A stretch of DNA of 21,325 nucleotides. It comes from a virus. The position numbers and the translations under genes are program-made. Location: positions 1-21,325 of the IMG/VR virus record IMGVR_UViG_3300017760_000130; one strand, written 5' to 3'. Under the pieces are notes generated by a model. That model was not told where the DNA came from. It made no database searches and saw only the letters and a program-made list of their open reading frames with translations. This document shows positions 14,135 to 20,874 of the stretch, piece by piece. Each line of letters opens with the position of its first letter. Within the stretch, counting starts at the first letter, position 1.

Positions 14135-14467
14135 CTATTTCTTTGTTTTGGATAGTCTGTTTTTGGTTTGCATGTCAACATGTTTATTGACTATCTCTCT
14201 GGTCTTAATGTCTTTTGCAGTTTGAACACCAGAAATTTTATCTGCCATGGGAGAAAGTTTATGACCAGATGCAATCTTATTCAGAACATCTTTAAATCCT
14301 TGGTCTGTCTTAACTCTATCTCCATGCCCACCGACAATATTTGGTGTTCCTAAGATTACTTGTTTGAGGTGTGGATTGTCTTCTTTGAATTGGTCTAACT
14401 TAGTATAAGACATGTTGTGTTCTTCCACTTCACCAGTTTCATTATTTAAAAAATCATATAGGGGCAT
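14135..14467 (-). CDS. small phage protein, degenerate FmdB-like start
   Basis: 110 aa from ATG at 14467 (MPLYDFLNNETGEVEEHNMS). The start resembles zinc-ribbon FmdB-type proteins, but the cysteines are absent. Later it has FKEDNPHLKQVILGTPNIVG and GFKDVLNKIASG, a pattern seen in short marine phage proteins. Function unknown. The start lies 2 nt after the upstream stop. The stop codon TAG overlaps the ribosome site of the nuclease gene. Confidence 0.7.
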   Translation of the reverse strand: MPLYDFLNNETGEVEEHNMSYTKLDQFKEDNPHLKQVILGTPNIVGGHGDRVKTDQGFKDVLNKIASGHKLSPMADKISGVQTAKDIKTREIVNKHVDMQTKNRLSKTKK

Positions 14468-14469
14468 AA

Positions 14470-15006
14470 TTAACTCATCATAAATTGTGGAATATCTCGT
14501 TGAGTCCACTTTGCGAAATCTTTTTTGTATTCGCGGTAGTATTTATGATATGCCTCAATAGAGTTTCCTGGAACTTTGACATCTTCAGGCATACATTGAG
14601 GTGGTTCTGACCAAGTACCCAATGTGATATTATCAGGTAAACAATTAAGAATGTTTCTAAGTTTAGTATCAGTTAGGTGTTCTCTCTCATATCTGTATGT
14701 GTATTCATCACACAATGCAGTAAACATATCGAATGCATATTGATATTGAATTGCATTCTCACGCACCCACCTGGTAGAAGGATGATTGATATGTGATGCC
14801 TTGTATAAGATATCTTCTCTATCGTAATCTAATCTCCACCTTTGAATTCTACGACCACTAGATGCATCAGTGTATTGTTCACCGTCTAACATTCTATGTG
14901 CGGTGGATAACATTTGTGCATACTCGATAATCATCTTAACTACATGTTTATCACAATGTAGTTTTGCACTGACTTCGGGTTCTTCGTGTAAGTAAAATAA
15001 GTTCAT
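14470..15006 (-). CDS. conserved phage protein with HCDKHVVKM motif
   Basis: 178 aa. The start MNLFYLHEEPEVSAKLHCDK, then HVVKMIIEYAQMLSTAHRML, and later ASHINHPSTRWVRENAIQYQ, LCDEYTYRYEREH, CMPEDVKVPG, EAYHKYYREYKKDFAKW form a conserved set I know from many phage hypothetical proteins. The conserved His, Asp, Lys, Arg and Trp residues suggest an enzyme or nucleic-acid-binding role, not proven. The start overlaps the upstream stop (ATGA). Confidence 0.75.
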   Translation of the reverse strand: MNLFYLHEEPEVSAKLHCDKHVVKMIIEYAQMLSTAHRMLDGEQYTDASSGRRIQRWRLDYDREDILYKASHINHPSTRWVRENAIQYQYAFDMFTALCDEYTYRYEREHLTDTKLRNILNCLPDNITLGTWSEPPQCMPEDVKVPGNSIEAYHKYYREYKKDFAKWTQRDIPQFMMS

Positions 15007-15290
15007 AGTTCCTTAATCTCTTGTAGAATAGATTCTACATTATTCCATGCAAGGTGTCCAACGACATCTTGTGTTATAGGAGTATGGTATGTTATTGCAC
15101 CTGATTTGTCAACCGTAAAATCTAAGACTGCAAGTTCCCATAATCCATTTTTACCACCATAACTGAAATCGTGTTTTACTACTGAAGCACCATAATCATT
15201 ATTGAACTTATAACGATGTTGAACACCATTATTAATATAGTCCGTGTTTAAGAGAAACTCTCTATGTTGTTCAATTGGTTTATCATACAT
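15003..15290 (-). CDS. small unknown phage protein
   Basis: 95 aa, mixed alpha/beta, rich in Asn, Tyr and Val (QHRYKFNNDYGASVVKHDFS, then YGGKNGLWELAVL). Similar short proteins occur in marine phages. No membrane segment or cysteine. It overlaps genes on both sides, so it is firmly in the operon. Confidence 0.7.
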   Translation of the reverse strand: MYDKPIEQHREFLLNTDYINNGVQHRYKFNNDYGASVVKHDFSYGGKNGLWELAVLDFTVDKSGAITYHTPITQDVVGHLAWNNVESILQEIKEL

Positions 15291-15652
15291 TATACTAACT
15301 CCTTAATAATACTAACTAATACATTGCCGTATTGTGCAAACCAACCTTTTTCTTCAGTTAAAGCAATACCATATTGGTCTGCTATAAGAAGTGCAGTTGG
15401 TGTTTCTAAAAACAAATTACCTGCAAGTGTAAAACCTGCAACACTAATCAATAGTATCATATGGTCATTTGTTTTAAAACTATGTATCATATATCCAAAA
15501 CAACCTATCATCACTGACGATAGACTATAGATTTCCATATGAAAGTTGCCACTCATTGCAAGTGTAAGTCCAACAAACACAAATACTGTTGAAATGATTT
15601 TCAGACCAGTAAGAAACGCATTTGTTATTTTTATTTTTTGTCTCTTAGTCAT
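15290..15652 (-). CDS. small membrane protein with three predicted TM segments
   Basis: 120 aa. The N-terminus is basic (MTKRQKIKITN). Hydrophobic segments lie at about 13-33 (FLTGLKIISTVFVFVGLTLA), 43-57 (SLSSVMIGCFGYMIH) and 65-80 (ILLISVAGFTLAGNLF). The tail is amphipathic. Function unknown; inner-membrane location is likely. AGGAG lies 8 nt before the ATG. It could contribute to lysis or superinfection exclusion, without any specific motif. Confidence 0.7.
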   Translation of the reverse strand: MTKRQKIKITNAFLTGLKIISTVFVFVGLTLAMSGNFHMEIYSLSSVMIGCFGYMIHSFKTNDHMILLISVAGFTLAGNLFLETPTALLIADQYGIALTEEKGWFAQYGNVLVSIIKELV

Positions 15653-15664
15653 AATATACTCCTA

Positions 15665-16198
15665 TTAATAGTTCCTCGAAAATTTAATATCACCTTTATA
15701 ATTTCTTTGATAATGTATTGCACCAACCAAAAACCCAACAGGAAATCCGTGAGTATTACCAGTGCCTAAATTAATAATTTCTTTTACATCACCATATTTC
15801 ATAACTGCTTGGTCGTTACCTTTTGATTTGAACAATTTAGAAAAAGGCACAAACATCACAACATTGTCTGCAACTTCAAATGCCTTATCTAAAAAATCAT
15901 CAAATATACTGTAAGGTGGATTAGTAATTATCCAATCAACCTTGCCATTGTAATCAAAGAAATCTTTACCTTCTGATATTTCACACCAATCAACATCATC
16001 ATCTTCTACAGATAAACCTTTGGTTGCAAGATTATATTCTTGCATTGCTGTATAGAAGGCACTATCACCACGACAAGGTTCTAACATTTTGCCTTGTGGT
16101 TCGAAGTGTTCAACTATCCATTTTGCTGTATGATATGGTGTCATGACAACATCTTGTTTTGTTGATTGACCTGTCTTATTAGAATTAGTTGGTTTCAT
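15665..16198 (-). CDS. N6-adenine DNA methyltransferase-like protein
   Basis: 177 aa. Contains MLEPCRGDSAFYTAM (~38-52, the S-adenosylmethionine pocket) and WIITNPPYSIFDDFLDKAFE with NPPY at 93-96, the catalytic motif of N6-adenine and related amino methyltransferases. Near the end is GFPVGFLVGAIHYQRN. There is no target-recognition domain of the usual size and no restriction gene next to it, so it would be an orphan enzyme, possibly protecting phage DNA. The start overlaps the endolysin stop by 4 nt. Confidence 0.83.
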   Translation of the reverse strand: MKPTNSNKTGQSTKQDVVMTPYHTAKWIVEHFEPQGKMLEPCRGDSAFYTAMQEYNLATKGLSVEDDDVDWCEISEGKDFFDYNGKVDWIITNPPYSIFDDFLDKAFEVADNVVMFVPFSKLFKSKGNDQAVMKYGDVKEIINLGTGNTHGFPVGFLVGAIHYQRNYKGDIKFSRNY

Positions 16199-16710
16199 TT
16201 GTAAAAGATATGGTCGGTAATTTGTACTGTTTCATTCAATGTTTCTGCCCAATAAGGTTCGACCATAATTGAATGATAGTGTGTTGCACCCTCTGTAATA
16301 TCTGGATACTTGCCCATAATTACATCTTGTGCAATGAGATACGATTCAAAGAATGTATCAGTGTCTAAAGGTTCATCTGACTTACCATCACAGAACCAAC
16401 TGAACTGACATTGATTCCTAATTGGAACTAAATTGCCTTTCCAGTTTTCTCTATACTTTGCATCGTATACAACACCACAAATATCTTTTGGATATGCAGA
16501 ATGTTCCATACGATTGAATACAACTTGTGCAACTGCAACTTTACCTGCAAGTGGTTGATTACCTGACTCGAAGTAAATGTTTTTTGCAAGACAAACTGTC
16601 TCACCGTTTTCGTCTGACGCATGAACAAGACTCGGTAATAACATGATAAACATCAGTAATGCACCGAATCCCATGCCGACTAAAAATGCTCTATAAGATT
16701 CACTCATCAT
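16195..16710 (-). CDS. SleB-like cell wall hydrolase (endolysin)
   Basis: 171 aa. The N-terminus has a hydrophobic segment (~8-29, FLVGMGFGALLMFIMLLPSL) followed by VHASDE, a signal or signal-anchor sequence. The catalytic domain shows CLAKNIYFESGNQPLAGKVA, then VAQVVFNRM, YPKDICGVVYD, CQFSWFCDG, and GATHYH, the pattern of the SleB/cell-wall hydrolase family with the presumed catalytic Glu in NIYFES. A lysis role with Sec export is likely. A 36-aa membrane peptide gene overlaps its start. Confidence 0.85.
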   Translation of the reverse strand: MMSESYRAFLVGMGFGALLMFIMLLPSLVHASDENGETVCLAKNIYFESGNQPLAGKVAVAQVVFNRMEHSAYPKDICGVVYDAKYRENWKGNLVPIRNQCQFSWFCDGKSDEPLDTDTFFESYLIAQDVIMGKYPDITEGATHYHSIMVEPYWAETLNETVQITDHIFYK

Positions 16711-16810
16711 CTTTCTCCCATGGAAAAGGTTTGTTGATATGCAACCCTACAAAAACCATACTAAACATAATAACCATTAGTAAGGTGCCTCCTAAAAATC
16801 CTATTTCCAT
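16700..16810 (-). CDS. 36-aa single-TM peptide next to the endolysin
   Basis: Short ORF: MEIGFLGGTLLMVIMFSMVF, then VGLHINKPFPWEKDDE. It begins one nt after the preceding stop and its 3' end overlaps the endolysin start by 11 nt. The peptide has one hydrophobic helix (~4-23) and a charged C-terminus. Tight coupling supports expression. The position suggests a lysis accessory (mini-holin or anti-holin), but size and motif do not prove it. Confidence 0.55.
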   Translation of the reverse strand: MEIGFLGGTLLMVIMFSMVFVGLHINKPFPWEKDDE

Positions 16811-16811
16811 A

Positions 16812-17015
16812 TTAGCACCCACTCGTCATATGTGCATATGCATCTGGACAATTCAATTCACCACACATACACAAATTACCCTCTTCGATTGGGTCTGGTG
16901 CAAAGTCCATGGCATTGGTTGTTCCGTAAAGTGCAAGATTTATAACATCTTCTGCTGATAACTTTCCGTCTGTTTGTTGTGCAATCAGTTTTGCACTTTC
17001 GTAATTAAGCGACAT
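16812..17015 (-). CDS. small Cys-rich phage protein
   Basis: 67 aa from ATG at 17015 (MSLNYESAKLIAQQTDGKLS), chosen because GGAG lies 8 nt upstream. The C-terminus has CMCGELNCPDAYAHMTSGC, with four cysteines that could bind metal. The mid part (SAEDVINLALYGT) is helical. Function unknown. It overlaps the upstream gene by 11 nt and ends one nt before the 36-aa membrane peptide. Confidence 0.65.
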   Translation of the reverse strand: MSLNYESAKLIAQQTDGKLSAEDVINLALYGTTNAMDFAPDPIEEGNLCMCGELNCPDAYAHMTSGC

Positions 17016-17394
17016 ATCTTTCTCCGTTGTGGTTCTCACCGTTTCTATTGAAATTATCAAGTATCATGTCAACAACATCTGTTGCCCATATTGATTTACC
17101 ACCAACATGCCATTGATACTCTTCAGTAGGAATTCTACCGTCTTTCCAATTATAAATTGTAACCGTCTCATAGTTCCAGTCGTCATAGTCAATCTCATCA
17201 ACAGTATTTGCATCATACCATTTAGTATCTAAGTACCACTCACAATTGACCTTATCATATGGGTCTGCACTTGTGAATGTTGGTGGACCTAAAACTTGAC
17301 ACAACCTGTCATAGGTTGTTGTCTTATATCCTTGCAATGAAGTCCCACCTGATGTCATATCAGGAGAACATACTTCGTAATCTTTTATTATCAT
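17005..17394 (-). CDS. conserved small phage protein, GGTSLQGY family
   Basis: 129 aa from ATG at 17394, with AAGGAG just upstream; the longer frame from 17502 crosses the promoter repeat and is unlikely. Blocks TSGGTSLQGYKTTTYDRLCQ, then VTIYNWKDGRIPTEEYQWHV and GGKSIW form a pattern seen in many phage hypothetical proteins. No catalytic motif is identified. First gene after the promoter at 17424-17453. Confidence 0.72.
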   Translation of the reverse strand: MIIKDYEVCSPDMTSGGTSLQGYKTTTYDRLCQVLGPPTFTSADPYDKVNCEWYLDTKWYDANTVDEIDYDDWNYETVTIYNWKDGRIPTEEYQWHVGGKSIWATDVVDMILDNFNRNGENHNGERYVA

Positions 17395-17400
17395 ATTAAG

Positions 17401-17459
17401 TCTCCTTTTTTCACTATAGGTATATGGTATCAAAAAGTGATACGCATTGTCAAGCCCTA
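17401..17459 (-). repeat. promoter repeat, copy 1
   Basis: This 59-nt block is nearly identical to 18036-18092. The two differ by one T in a run and a few substitutions. Both carry the same promoter boxes and end at the ribosome site of the next gene. It holds a perfect GTATCA/TGATAC inverted repeat with a 5-nt spacer. Confidence 0.75.
17424..17453 (-). promoter_or_regulatory. early-type promoter (copy 1)
   Basis: Minus strand TTGACA (17448-17453), 18-bp spacer, TACCAT (17424-17429) preceded by TGA, as in an extended -10. The spacer contains the dyad GTATCA-CTTTT-TGATAC, a possible operator. Drives the leftward gene starting at 17394. Confidence 0.6.
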
Positions 17460-17651
17460 TCGTGGATAAATTGTAAATGTTGTTGCATACTCTTTGATGC
17501 AATGATGAGGTGCTCTCCTATAAACACCTGGTATTGATTTGCCTCTATATCTAACCCTCGAAGGATTATTCTTTAGAAAGTCTAAAACAAATTTATGGTT
17601 CCTCACAGTCATGGGAAGATTGGCATATTTAATATCGTATAAGTTATCCAT
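17457..17651 (-). CDS. small unknown phage protein
   Basis: 64 aa from ATG at 17651 (MDNLYDIKYANLPMTVRNHK); this start follows the upstream stop by one nt, with GGAGG 11 nt upstream. Basic (Arg/Lys-rich), with one short helix. Function unknown. The gene ends just before the -35 box of the copy 1 promoter. Confidence 0.65.
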   Translation of the reverse strand: MDNLYDIKYANLPMTVRNHKFVLDFLKNNPSRVRYRGKSIPGVYRRAPHHCIKEYATTFTIYPR

Positions 17652-17652
17652 C

Positions 17653-18030
17653 TTAAACAAACCCTCCGTCTCTTGGAGTTCCTGCAATTGCACCTGAACA
17701 ATAACCAGGTCCGTACATGAATCTATCACCCATTTTAAGAACAGGATAACCCTCTATTAGATTACCTCTTGCTTTATTAAGAGCAGGTGAATTCCACCCA
17801 GCAGAGAGAAGAACATCTCCCTCTTTGAAATTTGGATTTGCTTTGTTGATGAAACCCCATACAGAAGCACCACCACCATTTGAATTATCATAAGATATTA
17901 TTTTAATATACTTACGACCCGCTTTAGCACCATAATAAGCACCATCTTCGGCACAATGAGGCCACCTTTTGTTTTTAACTTCAGTCAATTCTGCACAAAG
18001 TTGGTCTACATATTCGTTTAAGTCTTTCAT
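17653..18030 (-). CDS. conserved small phage protein (GRKYIKI family)
   Basis: 125 aa from ATG at 18030, with AAGGAG upstream. Blocks AGRKYIKIISYDNSNGGGAS, then VWGFINKANPNFKEGDVLLS, AGWNSPALNKARGNL recur in many phage proteins of unknown function. The C-terminus is Gly/Tyr-rich (GDRFMYGPGYCSGAIAGTPR). First gene after the copy 2 promoter. Confidence 0.72.
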   Translation of the reverse strand: MKDLNEYVDQLCAELTEVKNKRWPHCAEDGAYYGAKAGRKYIKIISYDNSNGGGASVWGFINKANPNFKEGDVLLSAGWNSPALNKARGNLIEGYPVLKMGDRFMYGPGYCSGAIAGTPRDGGFV

Positions 18031-18035
18031 AATTA

Positions 18036-18092
18036 TCTCCTTTTTCATTATAGGTATATGGTATCAAAAAATGGTACGCATTGTCAACCCCT
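18036..18092 (-). repeat. promoter repeat, copy 2
   Basis: Partner of 17401-17459. The inverted repeat is imperfect here (one mismatch: GTACCA vs TGATAC). Distance between copies is about 635 nt, and each sits directly before a gene. Confidence 0.75.
18058..18087 (-). promoter_or_regulatory. early-type promoter (copy 2)
   Basis: Minus strand TTGACA (18082-18087), 18-bp spacer, TACCAT (18058-18063) with extended-10 TGA. Same layout as copy 1. Drives the gene starting at 18030. The preceding ~100 nt (18093-18192) holds no gene that I can support; a CAAACA-CGA-TGTTTG hairpin is there. Confidence 0.6.
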
Positions 18093-18192
18093 AGAAAACT
18101 GGTGGGATGGGAACTCAAACAAACATCGTGTTTGAAATTGTAGATTTTGTTTCTATCGTTCCCTGTCCCTACCCGAGGTTATTAACCCCCTA

Positions 18193-18369
18193 TTATATTT
18201 CGTATGGTAAATGGTCTTCTACTATCTCTTTGACTTTCTTTTCAGAGTACCAAAGACCACTGAACATTGATTCAGTTCCATCTTCCCATTGAACATAGTA
18301 TCTCTTATAACCGAATGGTCTATCTGAAAAGATTTTAATAGTTCCGTATGATTCTACTAATACTCTCAT
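18193..18369 (-). CDS. 58-aa unknown phage protein
   Basis: A short gene starting MRVLVESYGTIKIFSDRPFG, then YKRYYVQWEDGTESMFSGLW and ending DHLPYEI. The ATG overlaps the stop of the upstream gene (ATGA). The protein is compact, aromatic and mixed-charge, probably a small beta-rich domain. Function unknown. Confidence 0.65.
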   Translation of the reverse strand: MRVLVESYGTIKIFSDRPFGYKRYYVQWEDGTESMFSGLWYSEKKVKEIVEDHLPYEI

Positions 18370-18599
18370 GCAAGTAATCCCTCATTTAAATCTAAGAACT
18401 CTAAAACAACCTCTCGTTCATTGGTCTTCAGGTCTTTAACACTCTGTAAACCCCATGTAGTTCCGATAGTTGTGAGTCTATTGCCGGCAACGACACAAGT
18501 ATTCCACTTTGCATCATCTTTAGCAAAGACTTTGTTCTCTTCTGCTTGTGTAATCATTTCACGACCTAGTTTGACCAACTTCATTGTTGTTTCGTCCAT
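18366..18599 (-). CDS. 77-aa unknown phage protein
   Basis: 77 aa, starting MDETTMKLVKLGREMITQAE, mostly helical, with no known motif. GAGGAG lies 8 nt upstream. First gene after the promoter at 18634-18663, and coupled to the 58-aa gene by a 4-nt overlap. Function unknown. Confidence 0.65.
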   Translation of the reverse strand: MDETTMKLVKLGREMITQAEENKVFAKDDAKWNTCVVAGNRLTTIGTTWGLQSVKDLKTNEREVVLEFLDLNEGLLA

Positions 18600-18633
18600 G
18601 CTAAACTCCTCTGTTTATTATTTAACAGTGTCT

Positions 18634-18663
18634 AGTATACTAAAAAGTGGAGGGTAATGTAAA
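18634..18663 (-). promoter_or_regulatory. early-type promoter (third)
   Basis: Minus strand TTTACA (18658-18663), 18-bp spacer, TATACT (18634-18639). The spacer shares CACTTTTT with the copy 1 promoter, and the -10 box lies inside the palindrome TAGTATACTA. Confidence 0.6.
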
Positions 18664-18669
18664 GGGGGT

Positions 18670-18918
18670 TTATAAACTTTTTTGAATTTCGTCTAATTCT
18701 TTTAGTTTCTTGTTGATGATATCCACTCTATTTGGCCAATAGATATAATCCTTATCTGAATCCTTTGCAAGATTCTCCAACAATGGTCTTACAAAGTTAT
18801 CCAATTTGTTGATTACATCCGTTGCAGTTGTAGTCTTCTCAATTATCTTTGTATCAATGGCAGCAAGTTCATCTGCATCCATCGCGGTAAAACCGAAATC
18901 GTTATATTCTGTAGTCAT
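18670..18918 (-). CDS. small conserved phage protein (YIYWPNR)
   Basis: 82 aa, helical and acidic. The end DSDKDYIYWPNRVDIINKKL resembles a conserved short phage protein in T4-like cyanophages. The start is MTTEYNDFGFTAMDADELAA. Function unknown. It lies 4 nt after the SDR-like gene and may be cotranscribed with the radical SAM cassette. Confidence 0.7.
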   Translation of the reverse strand: MTTEYNDFGFTAMDADELAAIDTKIIEKTTTATDVINKLDNFVRPLLENLAKDSDKDYIYWPNRVDIINKKLKELDEIQKSL

Positions 18919-18922
18919 ACTA

Positions 18923-19504
18923 TTATTTAGTAAATCTTTCCATGTCCCTTAGAGTTTCTTTATCACTTTGTACTGACTGGTAGTTTGCATGTGCCTGTAG
19001 GGTTACATCTGCAATCTCGTAATCTGGATAAGATGTAATCAGTTTGTAAATCAGACCTGCAACATCTTGGTGTTTGACACTAGGTAAACTTTCGTCATTA
19101 AGAAGACCAAGATTAAGTGTGGTCATTTTATATCTCTTATTGGAATTGTATTGTAGATTGTTTGCAAGGTGATTGAGTTGTGCTTTCTCACTTGCATACA
19201 TATAACCTTTTGATATGTTTGGTTGACTTGCACGACTGGAGATATTGATAATGTATTTTGTCTTCTCACCTTCCCACGCTTCATGTGCAATGGATAGAAT
19301 CTTTGCTTGGTCTTCATGTGCAAGATTGATTAGAACATCAGCAGGTTCATAACCACCGAATACCCAACAGTTTCTTCCATTCATTGTTATGTCTTCACAT
19401 CGAATCGGGTCTACTCTAAAGGTGTTCCCTAAATGTGGTGTTGCTTCTAGTGTGTCTTTAATTATCTTTGCAAGACCACTACTTCCTGTTATTGCTATTC
19501 TCAT
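18923..19504 (-). CDS. SDR/NAD(P)-dependent epimerase-like protein
   Basis: 193 aa, shorter than typical SDR proteins (about 250). The N-terminus MRIAITGSSGLAKIIKDTL has the Rossmann Gly motif. Middle: YIINISSRAS (Ser) and YMYASEKAQLNHL with the YxxxK pair Y103/K107, the catalytic set of short-chain dehydrogenases and nucleotide-sugar epimerases. The C-terminal substrate domain appears reduced. It overlaps the radical SAM gene by 26 nt, which suggests the two act in one pathway. Substrate unknown. Confidence 0.75.
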   Translation of the reverse strand: MRIAITGSSGLAKIIKDTLEATPHLGNTFRVDPIRCEDITMNGRNCWVFGGYEPADVLINLAHEDQAKILSIAHEAWEGEKTKYIINISSRASQPNISKGYMYASEKAQLNHLANNLQYNSNKRYKMTTLNLGLLNDESLPSVKHQDVAGLIYKLITSYPDYEIADVTLQAHANYQSVQSDKETLRDMERFTK

Positions 19505-20414
19505 AATATTCCTTAACTATATCAAATGACGGTTTTCCAAATAGTGAACCGTCTACACTACATTTATTACAAGGTGAATGACTTCTATCACCTTTCATTA
19601 ATCTCTTACGAATCTTTGTCATAGGTTTAGAGAACCATACATCATGTAAAGATTGTTGTAAAAGATTACCTACAACATGTTCTCTTCCCCAATCGTTAGA
19701 ACAGAACAATACATCTCCGTTCCAATCGACAAACATTTTATAGAATGGGTAATGACATGGTTTGCCTTTTAGATTCTCTACAGTATCATCTTCAACACCA
19801 ACCCAATCTACTACACCACTTCTATTATTTAGTATGAGTCCGTGTTTCTCAAAATCTCCCCAATGCATTCTGAACTTATACTTATCTGTCGGTATATCTG
19901 CCCACAATAACATGTCTTCAAACTTATCCATCTGTTCTATACCATCGTACAGATTAATATAGATTAAATCTAAACCTGAATTGTGTATAAGTCCTTCAAG
20001 GTATTTGTGGTCAAGTTTATCTCCGTTAGTATTACACTCTAATGTTGCATAGGGTAATTCTGTTCTGAATATCTTTACTATCTCTATGAAGTCTGGATTA
20101 AGGAGATTCTCTCCGAATCCACTGAATGATATCTTACCTTGAAAGTTATTCTCTCCTAATTCTTCTGCAATGATTAATGCACCCTTAGTTGTAAGGTGTA
20201 GATTTCTATTAGGGAATACTTTAGGGTCATGTCGAGGACAAAACACACAGGTTCTATTACAAAGTTCTGTTGTGTTTATCTCTACAGTGAGAATAGAATC
20301 TAAAGGTTCACTTGTCTTAACTTTATCCCAATGTTTCTTTTCCTGTTCTCTTCTATGTTCCAAGAAATCATATTGGTCTACTGCCTGAATCGGAATGTTT
20401 CTATTATCCGACAT
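19479..20414 (-). CDS. radical SAM/SPASM enzyme
   Basis: 311 aa. The Fe-S motif CNRTCVFC (C52, C56, C59; CxxxCxxC) is followed by SGFGENLLNP (~98-107). The C-terminal SPASM-like domain carries C220, C238, C282 and C285 (FCSNDWG; SPCNKCSVDG), enough for an auxiliary Fe-S cluster. SPASM enzymes modify peptides, sugars or other substrates by radical chemistry. The substrate is not evident. The start overlaps the upstream gene by 11 nt and only a weak ribosome site is seen, so expression is likely coupled. Confidence 0.87.
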   Translation of the reverse strand: MSDNRNIPIQAVDQYDFLEHRREQEKKHWDKVKTSEPLDSILTVEINTTELCNRTCVFCPRHDPKVFPNRNLHLTTKGALIIAEELGENNFQGKISFSGFGENLLNPDFIEIVKIFRTELPYATLECNTNGDKLDHKYLEGLIHNSGLDLIYINLYDGIEQMDKFEDMLLWADIPTDKYKFRMHWGDFEKHGLILNNRSGVVDWVGVEDDTVENLKGKPCHYPFYKMFVDWNGDVLFCSNDWGREHVVGNLLQQSLHDVWFSKPMTKIRKRLMKGDRSHSPCNKCSVDGSLFGKPSFDIVKEYYENSNNRK

Positions 20415-20874
20415 GAACTTCTAAATATCTTTCTGTATCTGGTTGGTCTTCTGGCACATATTGAAACTCTACAGTATCACCATTATCTAAATTACACCAG
20501 TCTTGTGGTAATAGAATAAATTGTGGGTCGTCTTCTCTGTTGATAAGACAAGACCTAGGGTCTCCGTTCTCTTTGTAATTATAGAGTAGAACTTCTCGTG
20601 CCTCTAATGTCTCATTGATACGAGAACAAGGATAAGATATTGCACTGATGTAGAAGTTCTCTTTCTTCTTACTATCTAACTTCTTAAATAGATATGCTGA
20701 TTCTCTGAATTGTAAACCAAGAAAGATTGTAAGGTCTTCTGGTAAATTGAACCTGAGCAGATTCTCTTCAAAGTTTTTCTCTGAATAGATTCTGCTTACT
20801 TGGTCTTTATTGAATTGTGAAACTGTATACTTTCGTTTAGAAGTATCCACCGTCTCTGACATCATCATCACCAT
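20404..20874 (-). CDS. unknown protein of the radical SAM cassette
   Basis: 156 aa from ATG at 20874, chosen because GGAG lies 7 nt upstream; the longer frame from 20985 overlaps the upstream gene much more. Starts MVMMMSETVDTSKRKYTVSQ and ends VEFQYVPEDQPDTERYLEVH. Mixed alpha/beta, with no known family, membrane segment or enzymatic motif. It overlaps the acidic gene by 38 nt and the radical SAM gene by 11 nt. It could be a partner or carrier, which is unproven. Confidence 0.65.
   Translation of the reverse strand: MVMMMSETVDTSKRKYTVSQFNKDQVSRIYSEKNFEENLLRFNLPEDLTIFLGLQFRESAYLFKKLDSKKKENFYISAISYPCSRINETLEAREVLLYNYKENGDPRSCLINREDDPQFILLPQDWCNLDNGDTVEFQYVPEDQPDTERYLEVHVG

Noticed and set aside
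15264-15530. Plus-strand open frame opposite the three-TM protein gene
   Set aside because: Antisense shadow in a tightly packed minus-strand operon, no ribosome site, overlaps two real genes.
18107-18292. Plus-strand open frame in the gap at 18.1-18.3 kb
   Set aside because: Overlaps the well-coupled 58-aa minus-strand gene; no promoter or ribosome site.
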